Positions 25,602-35,375 are shown, numbered from the stretch's first letter. The stretch is 57,558 bases of DNA from Anaerolinea sp. (GCA_013824865.1 PNON01000009.1:1-57558); one strand, 5' to 3'. Numbers and translations are program-made. Notes: a model not told the origin generated them from the letters alone.

Positions 25602-28600
25602 ATGATGGGTTTCAAAGCGGTTTCCCCAAAACTGGATGCGGTCCAGATGGAAGAGCACATGCTCCGCCACTGGAAGATGTACAATGTGGTGAAGAAGGCT
25701 TTCGAAGCCAATGAAGGCGGACCGGAGTATGTATTTTATGAAGGGCCGCCCACAGCCAATGGTCAGCCCGGTGTACACCATGTGCTTGCGCGTTCCTTCA
25801 AAGACAACTTTCCGCGTTATAAGATCATGCGCGGATACCATGTGATCCGCCGCGGAGGTTGGGACACTCACGGCCTGCCAGTTGAGATTGAGGTGGAAAA
25901 GAAACTGGGCTTCACCAACAAGCAGCAGATCGAAGCTTACGGCATTGATAAATTCAACGCGGAGTGCCGCAAGTCCGCCTTCACGTATATTCAGGAATGG
26001 GAAAAACTGACCGACCGTATTGGATTCTGGGTCGATTTGGAAAAAGCCTATGTCACCTACACCAACGATTATATCGAATCTGTCTGGTGGATTCTGAAAT
26101 CCTTCTGGCAGAAAGGGTTACTTTACCAGGGTTTCAAGGTGGTACCTTACTGCCCGCGTTGCGGTACGCCGCTCTCTGACCATGAAGTTGCCCTGGGGTA
26201 TGACGATGCAGAGGACCCCTCCATTTATGTCCGCCTCCCGCTGGTGGATAAGCCTGGTACCTCACTGCTGGTGTGGACGACCACACCCTGGACCCTGCCT
26301 GCCAATGTGGCCGTGGCAGCACACCCCGAGGTGGAATACGTCACCGTGGAGCGCGATCTGCCGGAAGGCGGATCAGAGCGCTTGATCCTGGCCAGCGCTT
26401 TGCTGGGGAATGTATTTGGCGATGAACAGGTGCGGGTTATTGAGACATCTAAAGGGAAGGCTCTGAAAGGCAAAAAATACGCACCGCTTTTCACTTTCAT
26501 ACCCAGCGAAAAATCTGCTTATTACGTGGTGAATGCAGACTACGTCACCACCGGAGATGGCACCGGATTGGTGCATATTGCGCCAGCATTTGGTGCGGAC
26601 GACATGGAGGTAGCCAGGGAAAATGACCTGCCCCTCATCCAGACCGTATTAGGGGATGGCACCTTTGTCAGTGAGGTGAAGCCGTGGAGCGGGGTGTTTG
26701 TCAAAGCGGCGGATCCGGCCATCATGGAAGATTTGAGCCGCCGAGGGCTGCTTTTCAAGCAGGGCACCATCACCCACACCTACCCCTTCTGCTGGCGTTG
26801 CAAGACCCCTTTGCTTTACTATGCCCGTCCCACCTGGTATATCAAGACCAGCCAGTATAAGGACCGCTTGGTGCAGTTTAATGACCGTATCAACTGGTAC
26901 CCGGGGCACATTAAAAATGGCCGCTTTGGCAACTGGCTTTCCAATAACGTGGATTGGGCGCTGGGTCGCAACCGCTACTGGGGCACCCCGCTGCCAGTCT
27001 GGGAATGTGCTGATTGCCAGCATCAGGAATGTGTCGGATCTGTGCAAGAACTTAGCGAACGCTCCGGGATGGATCAGAGCAAGCTCGACCTGCATCGTCC
27101 GCATGTGGATAATGTGCGTTTAACCTGTCCGGATTGTGGTGGGAAGATGCATCGAGTGCCTGAGCTGATCGACGTCTGGTTTGATTCGGGCTCCATGCCC
27201 TATGCCCAGTGGCACTACCCGTTTGAAAACCAGGAGATGTTCAAGCAGCAGTACCCTGCTGATTATATTTGCGAAGCGGTGGATCAAACCCGCGGTTGGT
27301 TTTATTCGCTGCATGCCATCAGCACCATGCTCTTTGAGCAGGAATGTTTTAAGAACGTCATGTGCCTGGGGCTGATCCTGGATGGCGAAGGGCAGAAGAT
27401 GTCCAAATCCAAGGGTAACGTGGTGGATCCATGGAGTGTGCTTAATACCCACGGTGCGGACGCTTTCCGTTGGTACCTCTTCACCGCCACACCCCCTGGC
27501 CAGGAGCGCCGGTTCAGCACGGATCTGGTGGGTGAGGTGTTGCGCAACTTTACCCTGACCCTGTGGAATACCTACTCCTTCTTCGTCACCTATGCCCGGC
27601 TGGATGGCTGGCTTCCGGATGCGAATATCAAACCCGTCTATAATGACCTGGATAAATGGCTGCTTTCCGCCCTCAACGCCCTGGTACGGGATGTGACTGA
27701 TGCCTTCGAGACCTATGATGTCACTGGAGCTACTCGCCCGATCGAGACTTTTGTCAATTACCTATCCACCTGGTATCTACGCCGCTCGCGCCGCCGCTTC
27801 TGGAAGACTGAATCGGATGCTGATAAGCAGGCTGCCTATGCTACACTCTATCAGGCGCTGGTCACCGTTAGCAAGCTGCTGGCTCCTTCCATGCCTTTCC
27901 TTTCGGATGAGCTATACCTGAACCTGGTCCGTTCGCTGGATGAGAGCTCGCCAATCTCAGTTCACCTGTCGTCCTGGCCGGAGTATGATTCAACGATGAT
28001 CGACGAGAAGTTGAATGTTGAAATGGAACTGGTAATGAAGCTGGCTTCACTGGGGCATTCCGCCCGCAACAAAGCCAACCGAAAAGTGCGCCAACCACTT
28101 GCAGAGGTTGCTTATTCTGTCAGTAACCTCGAGGAGCAAAAAGCAGTGGAGAAATATGCAGATATATTGGCGGAAGAGCTGAATGTCAAGCATGTCCGCA
28201 TTCTGGATACAGCCGGTGAAGCGGTGTCATTCAGCCTGAACCCATTACCAAAACAGCTTGGGCAGAAGTATGGCAAGGATTTTCCTGCCATCCGCAAGGC
28301 AATCCTGGAAAGCCCGGAGGAAATTTCAGCCAGGAAGTTGCTGGCTGGTGACCCGATCACGATTGAGGCTGACGGCAATTCGTATGATATTCTGCCAGAA
28401 GAGGTGGAAGTCCGCGCGCAAGCCAAGTTGGGATTCGCGGTGTCGTCTGAGGGCGCTTATCTGGCTGCCCTGGTGACCGAGCTGACCCCCGAGCTGGTGA
28501 GGGAAGGCCTGGCGCGGGAGTTTGTCCGCCACGTGCAGGATACCCGCAAGCAGAAGGAGTTCGAGATCTCCGACCGCATTGAGTTGGATTATACTTCCAC

Positions 28601-28760
28601 CCCCGGGCTGGAATCTGCGATTCAGGCGTTCAAAGAGTACATTATGGGCGAAACACTTTGTGTGGCGCTGCGGAAGACCAATTTGGTGGATGATGAATTT
28701 GTCAGTGACGAATTCGATGGTGAGAAGCTGACCTTTAAGATCACTCGAAGGCAGTCATAA
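25602..28760 (+). CDS. ileS: Isoleucyl-tRNA synthetase (eukaryote-like type)
   Basis: A 1052-residue class I tRNA synthetase. The HIGH-equivalent is PGVHHVLAR (about 56-64), and KMSKS is at 599-603. The editing domain lies between them (LLVWTTTPWTLPANVAVA), followed by an anticodon-binding domain. The GVHH form and the length above 1000 resemble the eukaryotic-like IleS type rather than the common bacterial HYGH form; that type is associated with low mupirocin sensitivity in other bacteria (inference here). Cys pairs CPRCGTPLSDHE, CADC and CPDC suggest zinc sites. ATG codons at 25602 and 25605 compete; the GGAGG spacing favours 25605. Controlled by the T-box. Confidence 0.96.
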   Translation: MMGFKAVSPKLDAVQMEEHMLRHWKMYNVVKKAFEANEGGPEYVFYEGPPTANGQPGVHHVLARSFKDNFPRYKIMRGYHVIRRGGWDTHGLPVEIEVEKKLGFTNKQQIEAYGIDKFNAECRKSAFTYIQEWEKLTDRIGFWVDLEKAYVTYTNDYIESVWWILKSFWQKGLLYQGFKVVPYCPRCGTPLSDHEVALGYDDAEDPSIYVRLPLVDKPGTSLLVWTTTPWTLPANVAVAAHPEVEYVTVERDLPEGGSERLILASALLGNVFGDEQVRVIETSKGKALKGKKYAPLFTFIPSEKSAYYVVNADYVTTGDGTGLVHIAPAFGADDMEVARENDLPLIQTVLGDGTFVSEVKPWSGVFVKAADPAIMEDLSRRGLLFKQGTITHTYPFCWRCKTPLLYYARPTWYIKTSQYKDRLVQFNDRINWYPGHIKNGRFGNWLSNNVDWALGRNRYWGTPLPVWECADCQHQECVGSVQELSERSGMDQSKLDLHRPHVDNVRLTCPDCGGKMHRVPELIDVWFDSGSMPYAQWHYPFENQEMFKQQYPADYICEAVDQTRGWFYSLHAISTMLFEQECFKNVMCLGLILDGEGQKMSKSKGNVVDPWSVLNTHGADAFRWYLFTATPPGQERRFSTDLVGEVLRNFTLTLWNTYSFFVTYARLDGWLPDANIKPVYNDLDKWLLSALNALVRDVTDAFETYDVTGATRPIETFVNYLSTWYLRRSRRRFWKTESDADKQAAYATLYQALVTVSKLLAPSMPFLSDELYLNLVRSLDESSPISVHLSSWPEYDSTMIDEKLNVEMELVMKLASLGHSARNKANRKVRQPLAEVAYSVSNLEEQKAVEKYADILAEELNVKHVRILDTAGEAVSFSLNPLPKQLGQKYGKDFPAIRKAILESPEEISARKLLAGDPITIEADGNSYDILPEEVEVRAQAKLGFAVSSEGAYLAALVTELTPELVREGLAREFVRHVQDTRKQKEFEISDRIELDYTSTPGLESAIQAFKEYIMGETLCVALRKTNLVDDEFVSDEFDGEKLTFKITRRQS

Positions 28761-28779
28761 TATAGGTAATGGAGGAAGA

Positions 28780-29316
28780 TTGTTTTCTTATATAAAAAAA
28801 TATGTGATGTTAATTGGCATCGCGTCCTTGATCATCATCCTGGACCAGTGGACCAAAAGCCTGGTACGCGCGAACATCCCCTTTGGTGGTTCTTGGTCAC
28901 CCTGGGAATGGCTCACTCCCTTTGCCCGCATCGTGCACTGGACGAATACTGGTGCTGCATTTGGCATGTTCCAGGGATTTGGCATGGTATTCACTGTCCT
29001 TTCCCTTGTAGTGGCTTGTTTCATGGTCTATTATTTTCCGCGCGTGCCAAAGGAAGAATGGCCGTTGCGCGTAGCTATGGGAATGCAGTTGGGAGGCGCA
29101 GTTGGCAATCTCATAGACCGTCTGACCATCGGAGAAGTGACGGATTTTATTTCGGTGGGAACCTTTGCGGTTTTTAACATCGCTGACGCCAGCATCACAG
29201 TAGGGGTGGCGGTGTTGTTGATCGGTATGTGGTACAACGAAAGAACAGCTTTAAAAAAGAAAGCAGATGCTACTGTTTTAGCAGATGATATTGAACAACA
29301 AAAAGCAGGTGAATAA
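28780..29316 (+). CDS. lspA: Lipoprotein signal peptidase (signal peptidase II)
   Basis: A 178-residue aspartic protease of the membrane that cleaves prolipoproteins after lipidation. Four membrane segments are present. Conserved parts are HWTNTGAAFGMFQG, GAVGNLIDRLTIGEVTDFI (first catalytic Asp in IDR) and VFNIADASITVGV (second Asp). The TTG at 28780 follows GGAGG by only four bases; an ATG at 28807 has no ribosome site. The C-terminal tail is slightly longer and more charged than usual. It follows ileS by 19 bases. Its substrates in this window include the lipoproteins at 12064 and 17724, and Lgt is encoded at 39386. Confidence 0.93.
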   Translation: MFSYIKKYVMLIGIASLIIILDQWTKSLVRANIPFGGSWSPWEWLTPFARIVHWTNTGAAFGMFQGFGMVFTVLSLVVACFMVYYFPRVPKEEWPLRVAMGMQLGGAVGNLIDRLTIGEVTDFISVGTFAVFNIADASITVGVAVLLIGMWYNERTALKKKADATVLADDIEQQKAGE

Positions 29317-29320
29317 TCGC

Positions 29321-30226
29321 ATGCATACCTATCAGTATGATAGTTTTGAAAAGTTGCGCCTGGATGTCTTCTTGACGGATAAGTTTCCGCAACATTCACG
29401 CACACGGGTGCAGAAGTGGATCAGCGCCGGGGCGGTTCAGATCAATGGCAGGTCAATCACCAAGCCCGGTTATCTGTTGGAATTAAATGATGTTATTACC
29501 CTGGAAGTACCTGAACCTGAGCTGACTACCATCACCGCGGAAGCAATCCAGCTGGAAGTTCTTTACGAAGATTCCGACATGATCGTCATCAATAAAGCGG
29601 CTGGTATGGTGGTGCATCCCAGTGCCGGGCATACCAGCGGAACAATAGTCAATGCTGCCCTGTCCCACGCCCCGGAAATGGAAGGCATCGGCGGAGAAGG
29701 CCGACCGGGCATCGTCCACCGGTTGGATAAAGACACCTCCGGTATATTATTGCTGGCTAAGAACGACATGGCTCACCGATATTTACAGGACCAATTTAGA
29801 GATCGGAAGATCCAGAAGATCTATCTGGCCCTGGTGGATGGCAAACCACCCACTCCTGAAGGAATTATTGAAGCCTCCATTGCACGTGACCCATCCCACC
29901 GCAAGAAAATGGCCGTTGTGCCAGCGGGACGGGGGCGTGAGGCAGTCAGCCGCTACGTGACTTTACGCGAATATGAAGAGCATACACTGCTGGAAGTGCA
30001 TCCCCTAACCGGAAGGACTCACCAGATCAGGCTGCACATGGCCTTTATCGGCTGCCCGATAGTGGGAGACAGGGTTTATGGTCGTCGCCATCCGTCCATT
30101 GCCATTGACAGGCACTTCCTGCACGCCGCCAGCATCACCCTGAAACTGCCCGCTACTCATCAGCAAGTTGCATTCAATGCACCATTGTCTGAAGAGCTGC
30201 AAAATATTTTAGATGGTTTAAATTAG
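29321..30226 (+). CDS. rluD: RluA-family pseudouridine synthase (RluD-like)
   Basis: 301 residues. An S4 RNA-binding domain (about 10-65) precedes the catalytic domain with the family signature GIVHRLDKDTSGILLLAKND, whose Asp136 is the catalytic residue, and a Leu/Thr-rich motif TGRTHQIRLHM. It modifies uridines, probably in 23S rRNA helix 69 or other rRNA sites. The ATG at 29321 has an AGGTGA site; an in-frame start inside lspA is less likely. Member of the ileS-lspA-rluD-ltaE run. Confidence 0.92.
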   Translation: MHTYQYDSFEKLRLDVFLTDKFPQHSRTRVQKWISAGAVQINGRSITKPGYLLELNDVITLEVPEPELTTITAEAIQLEVLYEDSDMIVINKAAGMVVHPSAGHTSGTIVNAALSHAPEMEGIGGEGRPGIVHRLDKDTSGILLLAKNDMAHRYLQDQFRDRKIQKIYLALVDGKPPTPEGIIEASIARDPSHRKKMAVVPAGRGREAVSRYVTLREYEEHTLLEVHPLTGRTHQIRLHMAFIGCPIVGDRVYGRRHPSIAIDRHFLHAASITLKLPATHQQVAFNAPLSEELQNILDGLN

Positions 30227-30235
30227 GAGAAGCTC

Positions 30236-31282
30236 ATGGACTGGATTGATATCCGTTCGGATACCGTAACCGTGCCAACCCCGGAAATGCGCAAGGCTAT
30301 GGCTGAGGCTGAAGTTGGCGACGATGTTTTTGGAGAGGACCCAACCATCAACCGCTTGCAGGAACTTGCAGCTGGAATGTTGGGTAAGGAAGTCGGGCTT
30401 TTTGTAACATCCGGCACAATGGGAAACCTGCTGGCTGTACTCACCCATTGCGCACGCGGAGATGAAACCATCCTGGGCAGCCAATGTCACACCTATATGT
30501 ATGAAGCTGGGGGTATCGCCTCCCTGGGCGGAGTCACACCCTTTGTCGTTCCCAATCAGCCGGATGGAACACTTTCCTTGAAAGATGTGCAGGATGCCAT
30601 CCGACCGCTGGATGATCATTTTCCGCGCACACGATTGGTTCTGATGGAGAATACCCACAACAGATGTGGTGGTGTCCCCTTGGGCGTGCAATATACCCGC
30701 AGCCTGGCCGATCTGGCTCACAACAATGGTTTAGGTCTTCACCTGGACGGAGCTCGAATTTTCAATGCCGCTGCCGCCTATGAAATCAACGTAGCTGATT
30801 TAACCGGGCCGGTGGATAGTGTCACCTTCTGCTTGAGCAAGGGCTTGTGCGCTCCTGTGGGTTCGGTATTGTGCGGATCCAGCGATTTCATCCGTGAAGC
30901 CCGCCGCATCCGCAAGCAATTGGGAGGTGGTATGCGCCAGGCAGGTGTGATTGCCGCAGCCGGTATCATTGCCCTGGAAAAGATGTCTGGTCGGCTGGCA
31001 GAAGATCATATCCGCGCGAAGCGCCTGGCAGATGGCTTGGCAGCAGCCGGTGGGATGGTTCTTGATCCCGGCTCCCCGCATACCAATATGGTCTTTGCCA
31101 ACCTGGAAGAACATGTCCAAGTGGGTGCCATGCAGATCGTTGAAATGTTCAAGCAGCGCGGCATTCTGGCGCATGAGACCGGGTTGCGTAGATTTCGCTT
31201 TGTCATTCATTATTGGGTGGATGACCTCGCAGTGAACAAGATTATTCAAGCCTGGCAGGATATATACCAGGAGATTAAGTAG
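30236..31282 (+). CDS. ltaE: Threonine aldolase
   Basis: A 348-residue PLP enzyme cleaving (allo-)threonine to glycine and acetaldehyde. It has DIRSDTVTVPTPEMRKAM (5-22), GDDVFGEDPT, the cofactor-binding LHLDGARIFNAA (Asp171) and the PLP lysine in CLSKGLCAPVGS (Lys202). It starts 9 bases after rluD with a GGAG site and seems to end the T-box operon. A glycine-forming enzyme fits with the GlyA-GcvT fusion elsewhere in the window. Confidence 0.92.
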   Translation: MDWIDIRSDTVTVPTPEMRKAMAEAEVGDDVFGEDPTINRLQELAAGMLGKEVGLFVTSGTMGNLLAVLTHCARGDETILGSQCHTYMYEAGGIASLGGVTPFVVPNQPDGTLSLKDVQDAIRPLDDHFPRTRLVLMENTHNRCGGVPLGVQYTRSLADLAHNNGLGLHLDGARIFNAAAAYEINVADLTGPVDSVTFCLSKGLCAPVGSVLCGSSDFIREARRIRKQLGGGMRQAGVIAAAGIIALEKMSGRLAEDHIRAKRLADGLAAAGGMVLDPGSPHTNMVFANLEEHVQVGAMQIVEMFKQRGILAHETGLRRFRFVIHYWVDDLAVNKIIQAWQDIYQEIK

Positions 31283-31335
31283 CCCATTCCGTCCCCTGCT
31301 ATAATTAAATCATCAAAAGATGAGGATATAACCCC

Positions 31336-32172
31336 ATGAAAACCTTTGTTACACTGCCCCAGATAGATAAGATTGCGAAGAAGATCAAGAAACAGGTTTC
31401 ACAAATACCAGAAGTAGGAATTATCCTTGGATCTGGGCTTGGTCACCTGGCAGATAGTGTCCAGGAAAGTCAGGTCATCGATGCAACTTATCTTCCTGGC
31501 TGGCCGCAATCCACTATCCAGGGGCATGCTGGCAAACTGGTGTTTGGCATACTGGAAAACAAACAGGTGATGGTATTGCAGGGCAGGGTGCATTATTATG
31601 AAGGCTACTCAATGGATAGAGTGACCCTGCCTGTGCGGGTGATGCAGCGTCTGGGTGTCAAAACACTCATCGTTACAAATGCAGCTGGTGCAATCAATCC
31701 AAAGTATGCGCCTGGTGACCTGATGCTCATCACTGACCATATCAGTATGATTGCAATGGCCGGCCTGAATCCGCTGCGTGGTCCCAATCTGGATGAATTA
31801 GGTCCCCGTTTCCCGGATATGAGTCAGCCATACAGTCGAGAACTCGGTGTATTGGCTCGGGAGATTTCCAAGGAATTCAAACTGGGCATGAAAGAAGGTG
31901 TCTATGTCTGCCTGGCGGGGCCTTCGTTCGAATCTCCGGCAGATCTCCGCTTCCTTCGAGGAATCGGAGCGGATGCGGTGGGTATGTCCACGGTTCCCGA
32001 AGTGATTACCGCCCGCCACGGTGGTACCCGCGTGGTTGGAATTTCAGGCATCAGCAATAAAGCCAACCTGGATGGCAATACGGTAACCACCCACGAAGAG
32101 GTGCTGGAAGCTGGTAATCTGATAGTGCCTAAGCTCGAAAAACTTATTTGCGAATTGCTGAAAAGGTCCTGA
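31336..32172 (+). CDS. punA: Purine nucleoside phosphorylase (PNP family I)
   Basis: A 278-residue trimeric-type PNP that splits inosine or guanosine with phosphate. GIILGSGLGHLAD (28-40) is the phosphate loop. QGRVHYYEGYSMDRVTLPVR, TNAAGAINP and the base-site segment CLAGPSFESPADLRFL with VGMSTVPEV follow, and ISNKANLDG is near the C-terminus. It has a possible TATAAT just upstream (about 31301-31306) and a GAGGA site. Three nucleoside phosphorylases lie in this window (pdp, punA, mtnP), but they are not clustered. Confidence 0.93.
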   Translation: MKTFVTLPQIDKIAKKIKKQVSQIPEVGIILGSGLGHLADSVQESQVIDATYLPGWPQSTIQGHAGKLVFGILENKQVMVLQGRVHYYEGYSMDRVTLPVRVMQRLGVKTLIVTNAAGAINPKYAPGDLMLITDHISMIAMAGLNPLRGPNLDELGPRFPDMSQPYSRELGVLAREISKEFKLGMKEGVYVCLAGPSFESPADLRFLRGIGADAVGMSTVPEVITARHGGTRVVGISGISNKANLDGNTVTTHEEVLEAGNLIVPKLEKLICELLKRS

Positions 32173-32202
32173 TTACCACCGAAAACAATAGCTGCGTTGA
32201 AA

Positions 32203-32883
32203 ATGGCTGATATATATCAATTTATCAAATTGGCTGAGACATATATTTATGTCTTTATTGGTTTGATAAGCTTTATTTATTTTCGCAAGCTGATCATGGC
32301 TTTGGGAGAATTCAAAAACTCAATTTTCGGTCTGGAAAAGGACCATGCCCGCACCCATATCATTTCAGCTGTTGGCGGTCTCCTATTAATGTTGATAGCA
32401 GCGGTAGGTGTTTTTATTTTCATTACTGTCAGCGGTGATAATCCTTCTATCTTTACTATCCAAAAGACTCCCAAAATCGACCTATCAGCAACCCTCACTC
32501 CCATGGATACCCAGGCTATAATCGCTGAAGGCACGCAACCATCCATTTTAGAACCTCCCCAGGTTATGGATGCGCCCTCCTGCCAGCCTGGAGTGATTGA
32601 ATGGACTTCCCCGCAGGAAGGCGCGGAAATTCGTGGCAAAGTGGAGTTGAAAGGTACAGCTAATATCGAGAATTTTGGTTTTTACAAATACGAATACTCG
32701 GTTGATCAAATTAACTGGAATGCCCTGGTGGTAGGAACGAAAATTGTAACCAATGATATCTTAGGCGTCTGGGATACATCACTGCTTGTTCCTGGTGATT
32801 ATTACCTCAGGCTGGTCGTGTATGATAATCAGGAAAACAGCATGCCGCCATGCGTCGTAAAGATTAATATATTACTAGAATAA
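32203..32883 (+). CDS. Membrane protein with an exported Ig-like domain, unknown function
   Basis: 226 residues. Two membrane segments (about 13-32 and 53-77) with a short basic loop are followed by an exported Ile/Thr/Pro-rich spacer and a C-terminal domain with the pattern WTSPQEGAEIRGKVELKGTA, then YKYEYSVDQINWNAL, LGVWDTSLLVPGDYYLRLVV and a final strand. That pattern is a bacterial Ig-like/fibronectin-type fold common in Chloroflexota surface proteins. A TTG two codons earlier is possible. It follows punA closely and precedes a GNAT gene by 7 bases. Confidence 0.65.
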   Translation: MADIYQFIKLAETYIYVFIGLISFIYFRKLIMALGEFKNSIFGLEKDHARTHIISAVGGLLLMLIAAVGVFIFITVSGDNPSIFTIQKTPKIDLSATLTPMDTQAIIAEGTQPSILEPPQVMDAPSCQPGVIEWTSPQEGAEIRGKVELKGTANIENFGFYKYEYSVDQINWNALVVGTKIVTNDILGVWDTSLLVPGDYYLRLVVYDNQENSMPPCVVKINILLE

Positions 32884-32890
32884 TAATTCT

Positions 32891-33430
32891 ATGCCAAAAA
32901 TTGAAGTGCGTACAGCAGTATTGGAAGATATTCCCGCCATGATGGATTTAGACCATTCCTACCATACTGATTACGTCTGGCAGATGGATCTGATATCAGA
33001 AGATAGGTACGTATCTGTAAATTTTCAAGAGAACCGCCTCCCACGATCGGTTAAGGTGGATTACCCTCGCAATACCAGGCAGTTAATGAAAGACTGGATA
33101 CATAGAGATGCATTACTCGTCGCGCTGATCGAGAAAAAACCAGTGGCGTATATCAGCGTGACAGAAGACCTTTCTCCATCTTCAGCATGGATCACCGATA
33201 TGGTGGTTGCACCTGTTCATCGTCGTGCCGGGATAGGAACAGCGTTGATCGTCGCTGTGGAGCAATGGGCTGTTGAAAACCGCCTGAAGCGCATGATCGT
33301 GGATGTGCAGTCAAAAAATATGCCTGCCATTAAGTGCTTTCATAAGCTTGGCTACAGCTTTTGTGGATATAACGACCATTTTTATGCAAATCAAGATATT
33401 GCTTTATTCTTTTCTCATTATCTTGGATAA
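32891..33430 (+). CDS. GNAT-family N-acetyltransferase
   Basis: 179 residues with one GNAT domain. MVVAPVHRRAGIGTALIVAV is the acetyl-CoA-binding motif A (V-x-x-x-x-R-x-x-G-x-G/A), and NMPAIKCFHKLGYSFCGYND is motif B. The substrate is unknown. The first ten residues IEVRTAVLEDIPAMMDLD fit the usual start. It is in a run with the upstream membrane protein and the downstream 7TM gene. Confidence 0.82.
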   Translation: MPKIEVRTAVLEDIPAMMDLDHSYHTDYVWQMDLISEDRYVSVNFQENRLPRSVKVDYPRNTRQLMKDWIHRDALLVALIEKKPVAYISVTEDLSPSSAWITDMVVAPVHRRAGIGTALIVAVEQWAVENRLKRMIVDVQSKNMPAIKCFHKLGYSFCGYNDHFYANQDIALFFSHYLG

Positions 33431-33445
33431 ATGATCGAGGGTTAA

Positions 33446-35317
33446 ATGAGTTGGTGGGATGGGCTGAACGCGGTTCTGAGAACAGTCAGTGAAATACTGG
33501 CCGCTGGCATTGCCATCACCGCTTTTGCGTTGTTGCTTTATGCGCTGACCTTCAACCTTAAAGACAGGGTGGCCAGGGAGTTCACCCTTATTCTCATATG
33601 TGTGGTTTTCGTTTTCTCCGGTGACGCGCTTGGCAGTTCAGCCAATAACCCTTTGGATGTATCCCTCTGGCTGAAGATCCAATGGCTTGGTATCATCTTC
33701 CTCCCCCCAACATATCTACAATTTTCTGATGCGATTCTGGCAACCACTGGCAAACCTAGCAAAGGCAAGCGCAGATGGGCAACCCGGCTCACCTACCTGG
33801 CTTCCACCGGGTTCCTGGGTCTACTGGCGATGGATCTGCTGCTCGGTCCTCTGGCAGAATCCACACAGCCTGCTGAATATCTGTCACGTACAGTGTTCAC
33901 AGATCTCTTTTCGCTATATTACCTGCTAAGCATGATTGCGAGTTGGATAAACTTTACCAGAGCATATCGCCGCACCACCACACCCACCACTCGGCGCCGC
34001 ATGTTTTATTTGATCACCGGTGCGCTTGCCCCTGCTCTTGGCTCCTTTCCATATTTGTTATATGGCTCATCGTTTGCTTCCCAGCATACTTTGATCTTTT
34101 GGCTGGTCGTAGTAACCAGCAACCTCTTGGTTGGTGGGCTGATTGTGATGATGTCGTATTCGATTGCTTTCTTTGGGGTGAGTTGGCCTGACCGGGTAGT
34201 GAAACGCCGCCTGTTCAAGTGGATACTGCGCGGTCCAATAACTGCCATTGTGGCCCTTGCAGCGACAACTCTTGTGCGTAAAAGCGGGATCCTGCTTGGA
34301 ATCGAATACGCAGGTCTGGTACCCATTGTGATGGCGCTAACCATTCTGGTTATGGAGTTTACAATCACCCTTGTTTCGCCCTTTATAGAGCGTTGGCTTT
34401 TCTATGGCAACGATAGGAAGGAAATTGATCTGATCACAGACCTATCGGACAGGCTGATGACCCGTAATGACCTGCGAGAGTTCCTGGAAGCAATTCTGTC
34501 AGCTATTGGCGATCGATTCCAATCCCGCAATACTTTCATTGCTTCGTTTGATTCAGGCGCCCTCTCCATGATTGTGTCGAAAGGCGATGCCAGCTTCCTT
34601 GAAGAGGATCACCTGGAAAATAGCATTCTTCCCGTTATCGACGCACAGGTGGATGTGTTCCGGTGGGGGAATTACCTGCTATTGCCATTGTTTGACCAGG
34701 TTGAGCACAATAATTCCCTTTTAGGGATTCTGGGAGTGGAACAGGATATTTCTTATGAATTTGATCATGATGAAAAGAAAGTTCTCCTTCTTCTCTGTGA
34801 CCGTATTATCCTGGCATTAAAGAATCGAGAGCTGCAACAGGATGTTTTCAAGAAAGCGCGTGAGTTGAATCCCAAATTTGAGCAGTTTCAAAAAATGCGC
34901 GCGGAAAGCCGGTTCCCCAACGTGGATGAATTTACCGAAACTGATTTCAGTGTTCCGGTTGACCTGGTGAACAGTGTAAAAGACGCGCTAACTCATTACT
35001 GGGGTGGACCAAAATTAGCGCACTCGCCTTTGCTACAGTTGGGTATTGTAAAAAGTAAGATGGACGAGAATGATCAAAATCCGACCAATGCCCTAAGGAC
35101 AATACTGCGGGATGCGATTGAGCAGGTCAAACCAGATGGTGATCGAAAATTTACCGGAGAGTGGATATTGTATAATATCCTTGAGATGAAATTCTTACAG
35201 GGAAAGAAAGTGCGCGAAGTTGCTTTGAAGTTGGCTATGTCCGAAGCTGATCTTTACAGGAAACAAAGAGTGGCGATTGAATCGGTTGCCAGAGCGATAA
35301 TGGAAATGGAGAGTTGA
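33446..35317 (+). CDS. 7TM - GAF-like - HTH-like membrane sensor without a kinase domain
   Basis: 623 residues. The N-terminal third has about seven to nine membrane helices (first about 10-32), like the histidine-kinase N-terminal 7TM module. Residues about 335-470 resemble a GAF domain (ISDRLMTRNDLREFLEAIL-like start; LLLPLFDQVEHNNSLLGILG; DHDEKKVLLLLCDRIILALK). No HisKA or HATPase motif follows. Instead the last about 85 residues (ALRTILRDAIEQVKPDGDRK, then WILYNILEMKFLQGKKVREV, MSEADLYRKQRVAIESVARA) look like a sigma/FIS-like helix-turn-helix ending in MSEADLYRKQR. This suggests a membrane-bound one-component regulator or signalling scaffold. Followed by an S1-domain gene. Confidence 0.7.
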   Translation: MSWWDGLNAVLRTVSEILAAGIAITAFALLLYALTFNLKDRVAREFTLILICVVFVFSGDALGSSANNPLDVSLWLKIQWLGIIFLPPTYLQFSDAILATTGKPSKGKRRWATRLTYLASTGFLGLLAMDLLLGPLAESTQPAEYLSRTVFTDLFSLYYLLSMIASWINFTRAYRRTTTPTTRRRMFYLITGALAPALGSFPYLLYGSSFASQHTLIFWLVVVTSNLLVGGLIVMMSYSIAFFGVSWPDRVVKRRLFKWILRGPITAIVALAATTLVRKSGILLGIEYAGLVPIVMALTILVMEFTITLVSPFIERWLFYGNDRKEIDLITDLSDRLMTRNDLREFLEAILSAIGDRFQSRNTFIASFDSGALSMIVSKGDASFLEEDHLENSILPVIDAQVDVFRWGNYLLLPLFDQVEHNNSLLGILGVEQDISYEFDHDEKKVLLLLCDRIILALKNRELQQDVFKKARELNPKFEQFQKMRAESRFPNVDEFTETDFSVPVDLVNSVKDALTHYWGGPKLAHSPLLQLGIVKSKMDENDQNPTNALRTILRDAIEQVKPDGDRKFTGEWILYNILEMKFLQGKKVREVALKLAMSEADLYRKQRVAIESVARAIMEMES

Positions 35318-35375
35318 CAGTAACCATCGGGGCATGTTCCATGCAACTCTCAGCACATGAAAGGTGGAAAGATTG

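Noticed and set aside
25314-25871. Open frame of 185 codons on the minus strand
   Set aside because: It covers the T-box leader and the start of ileS on the other strand, which have much stronger evidence, and its product has no recognisable features.
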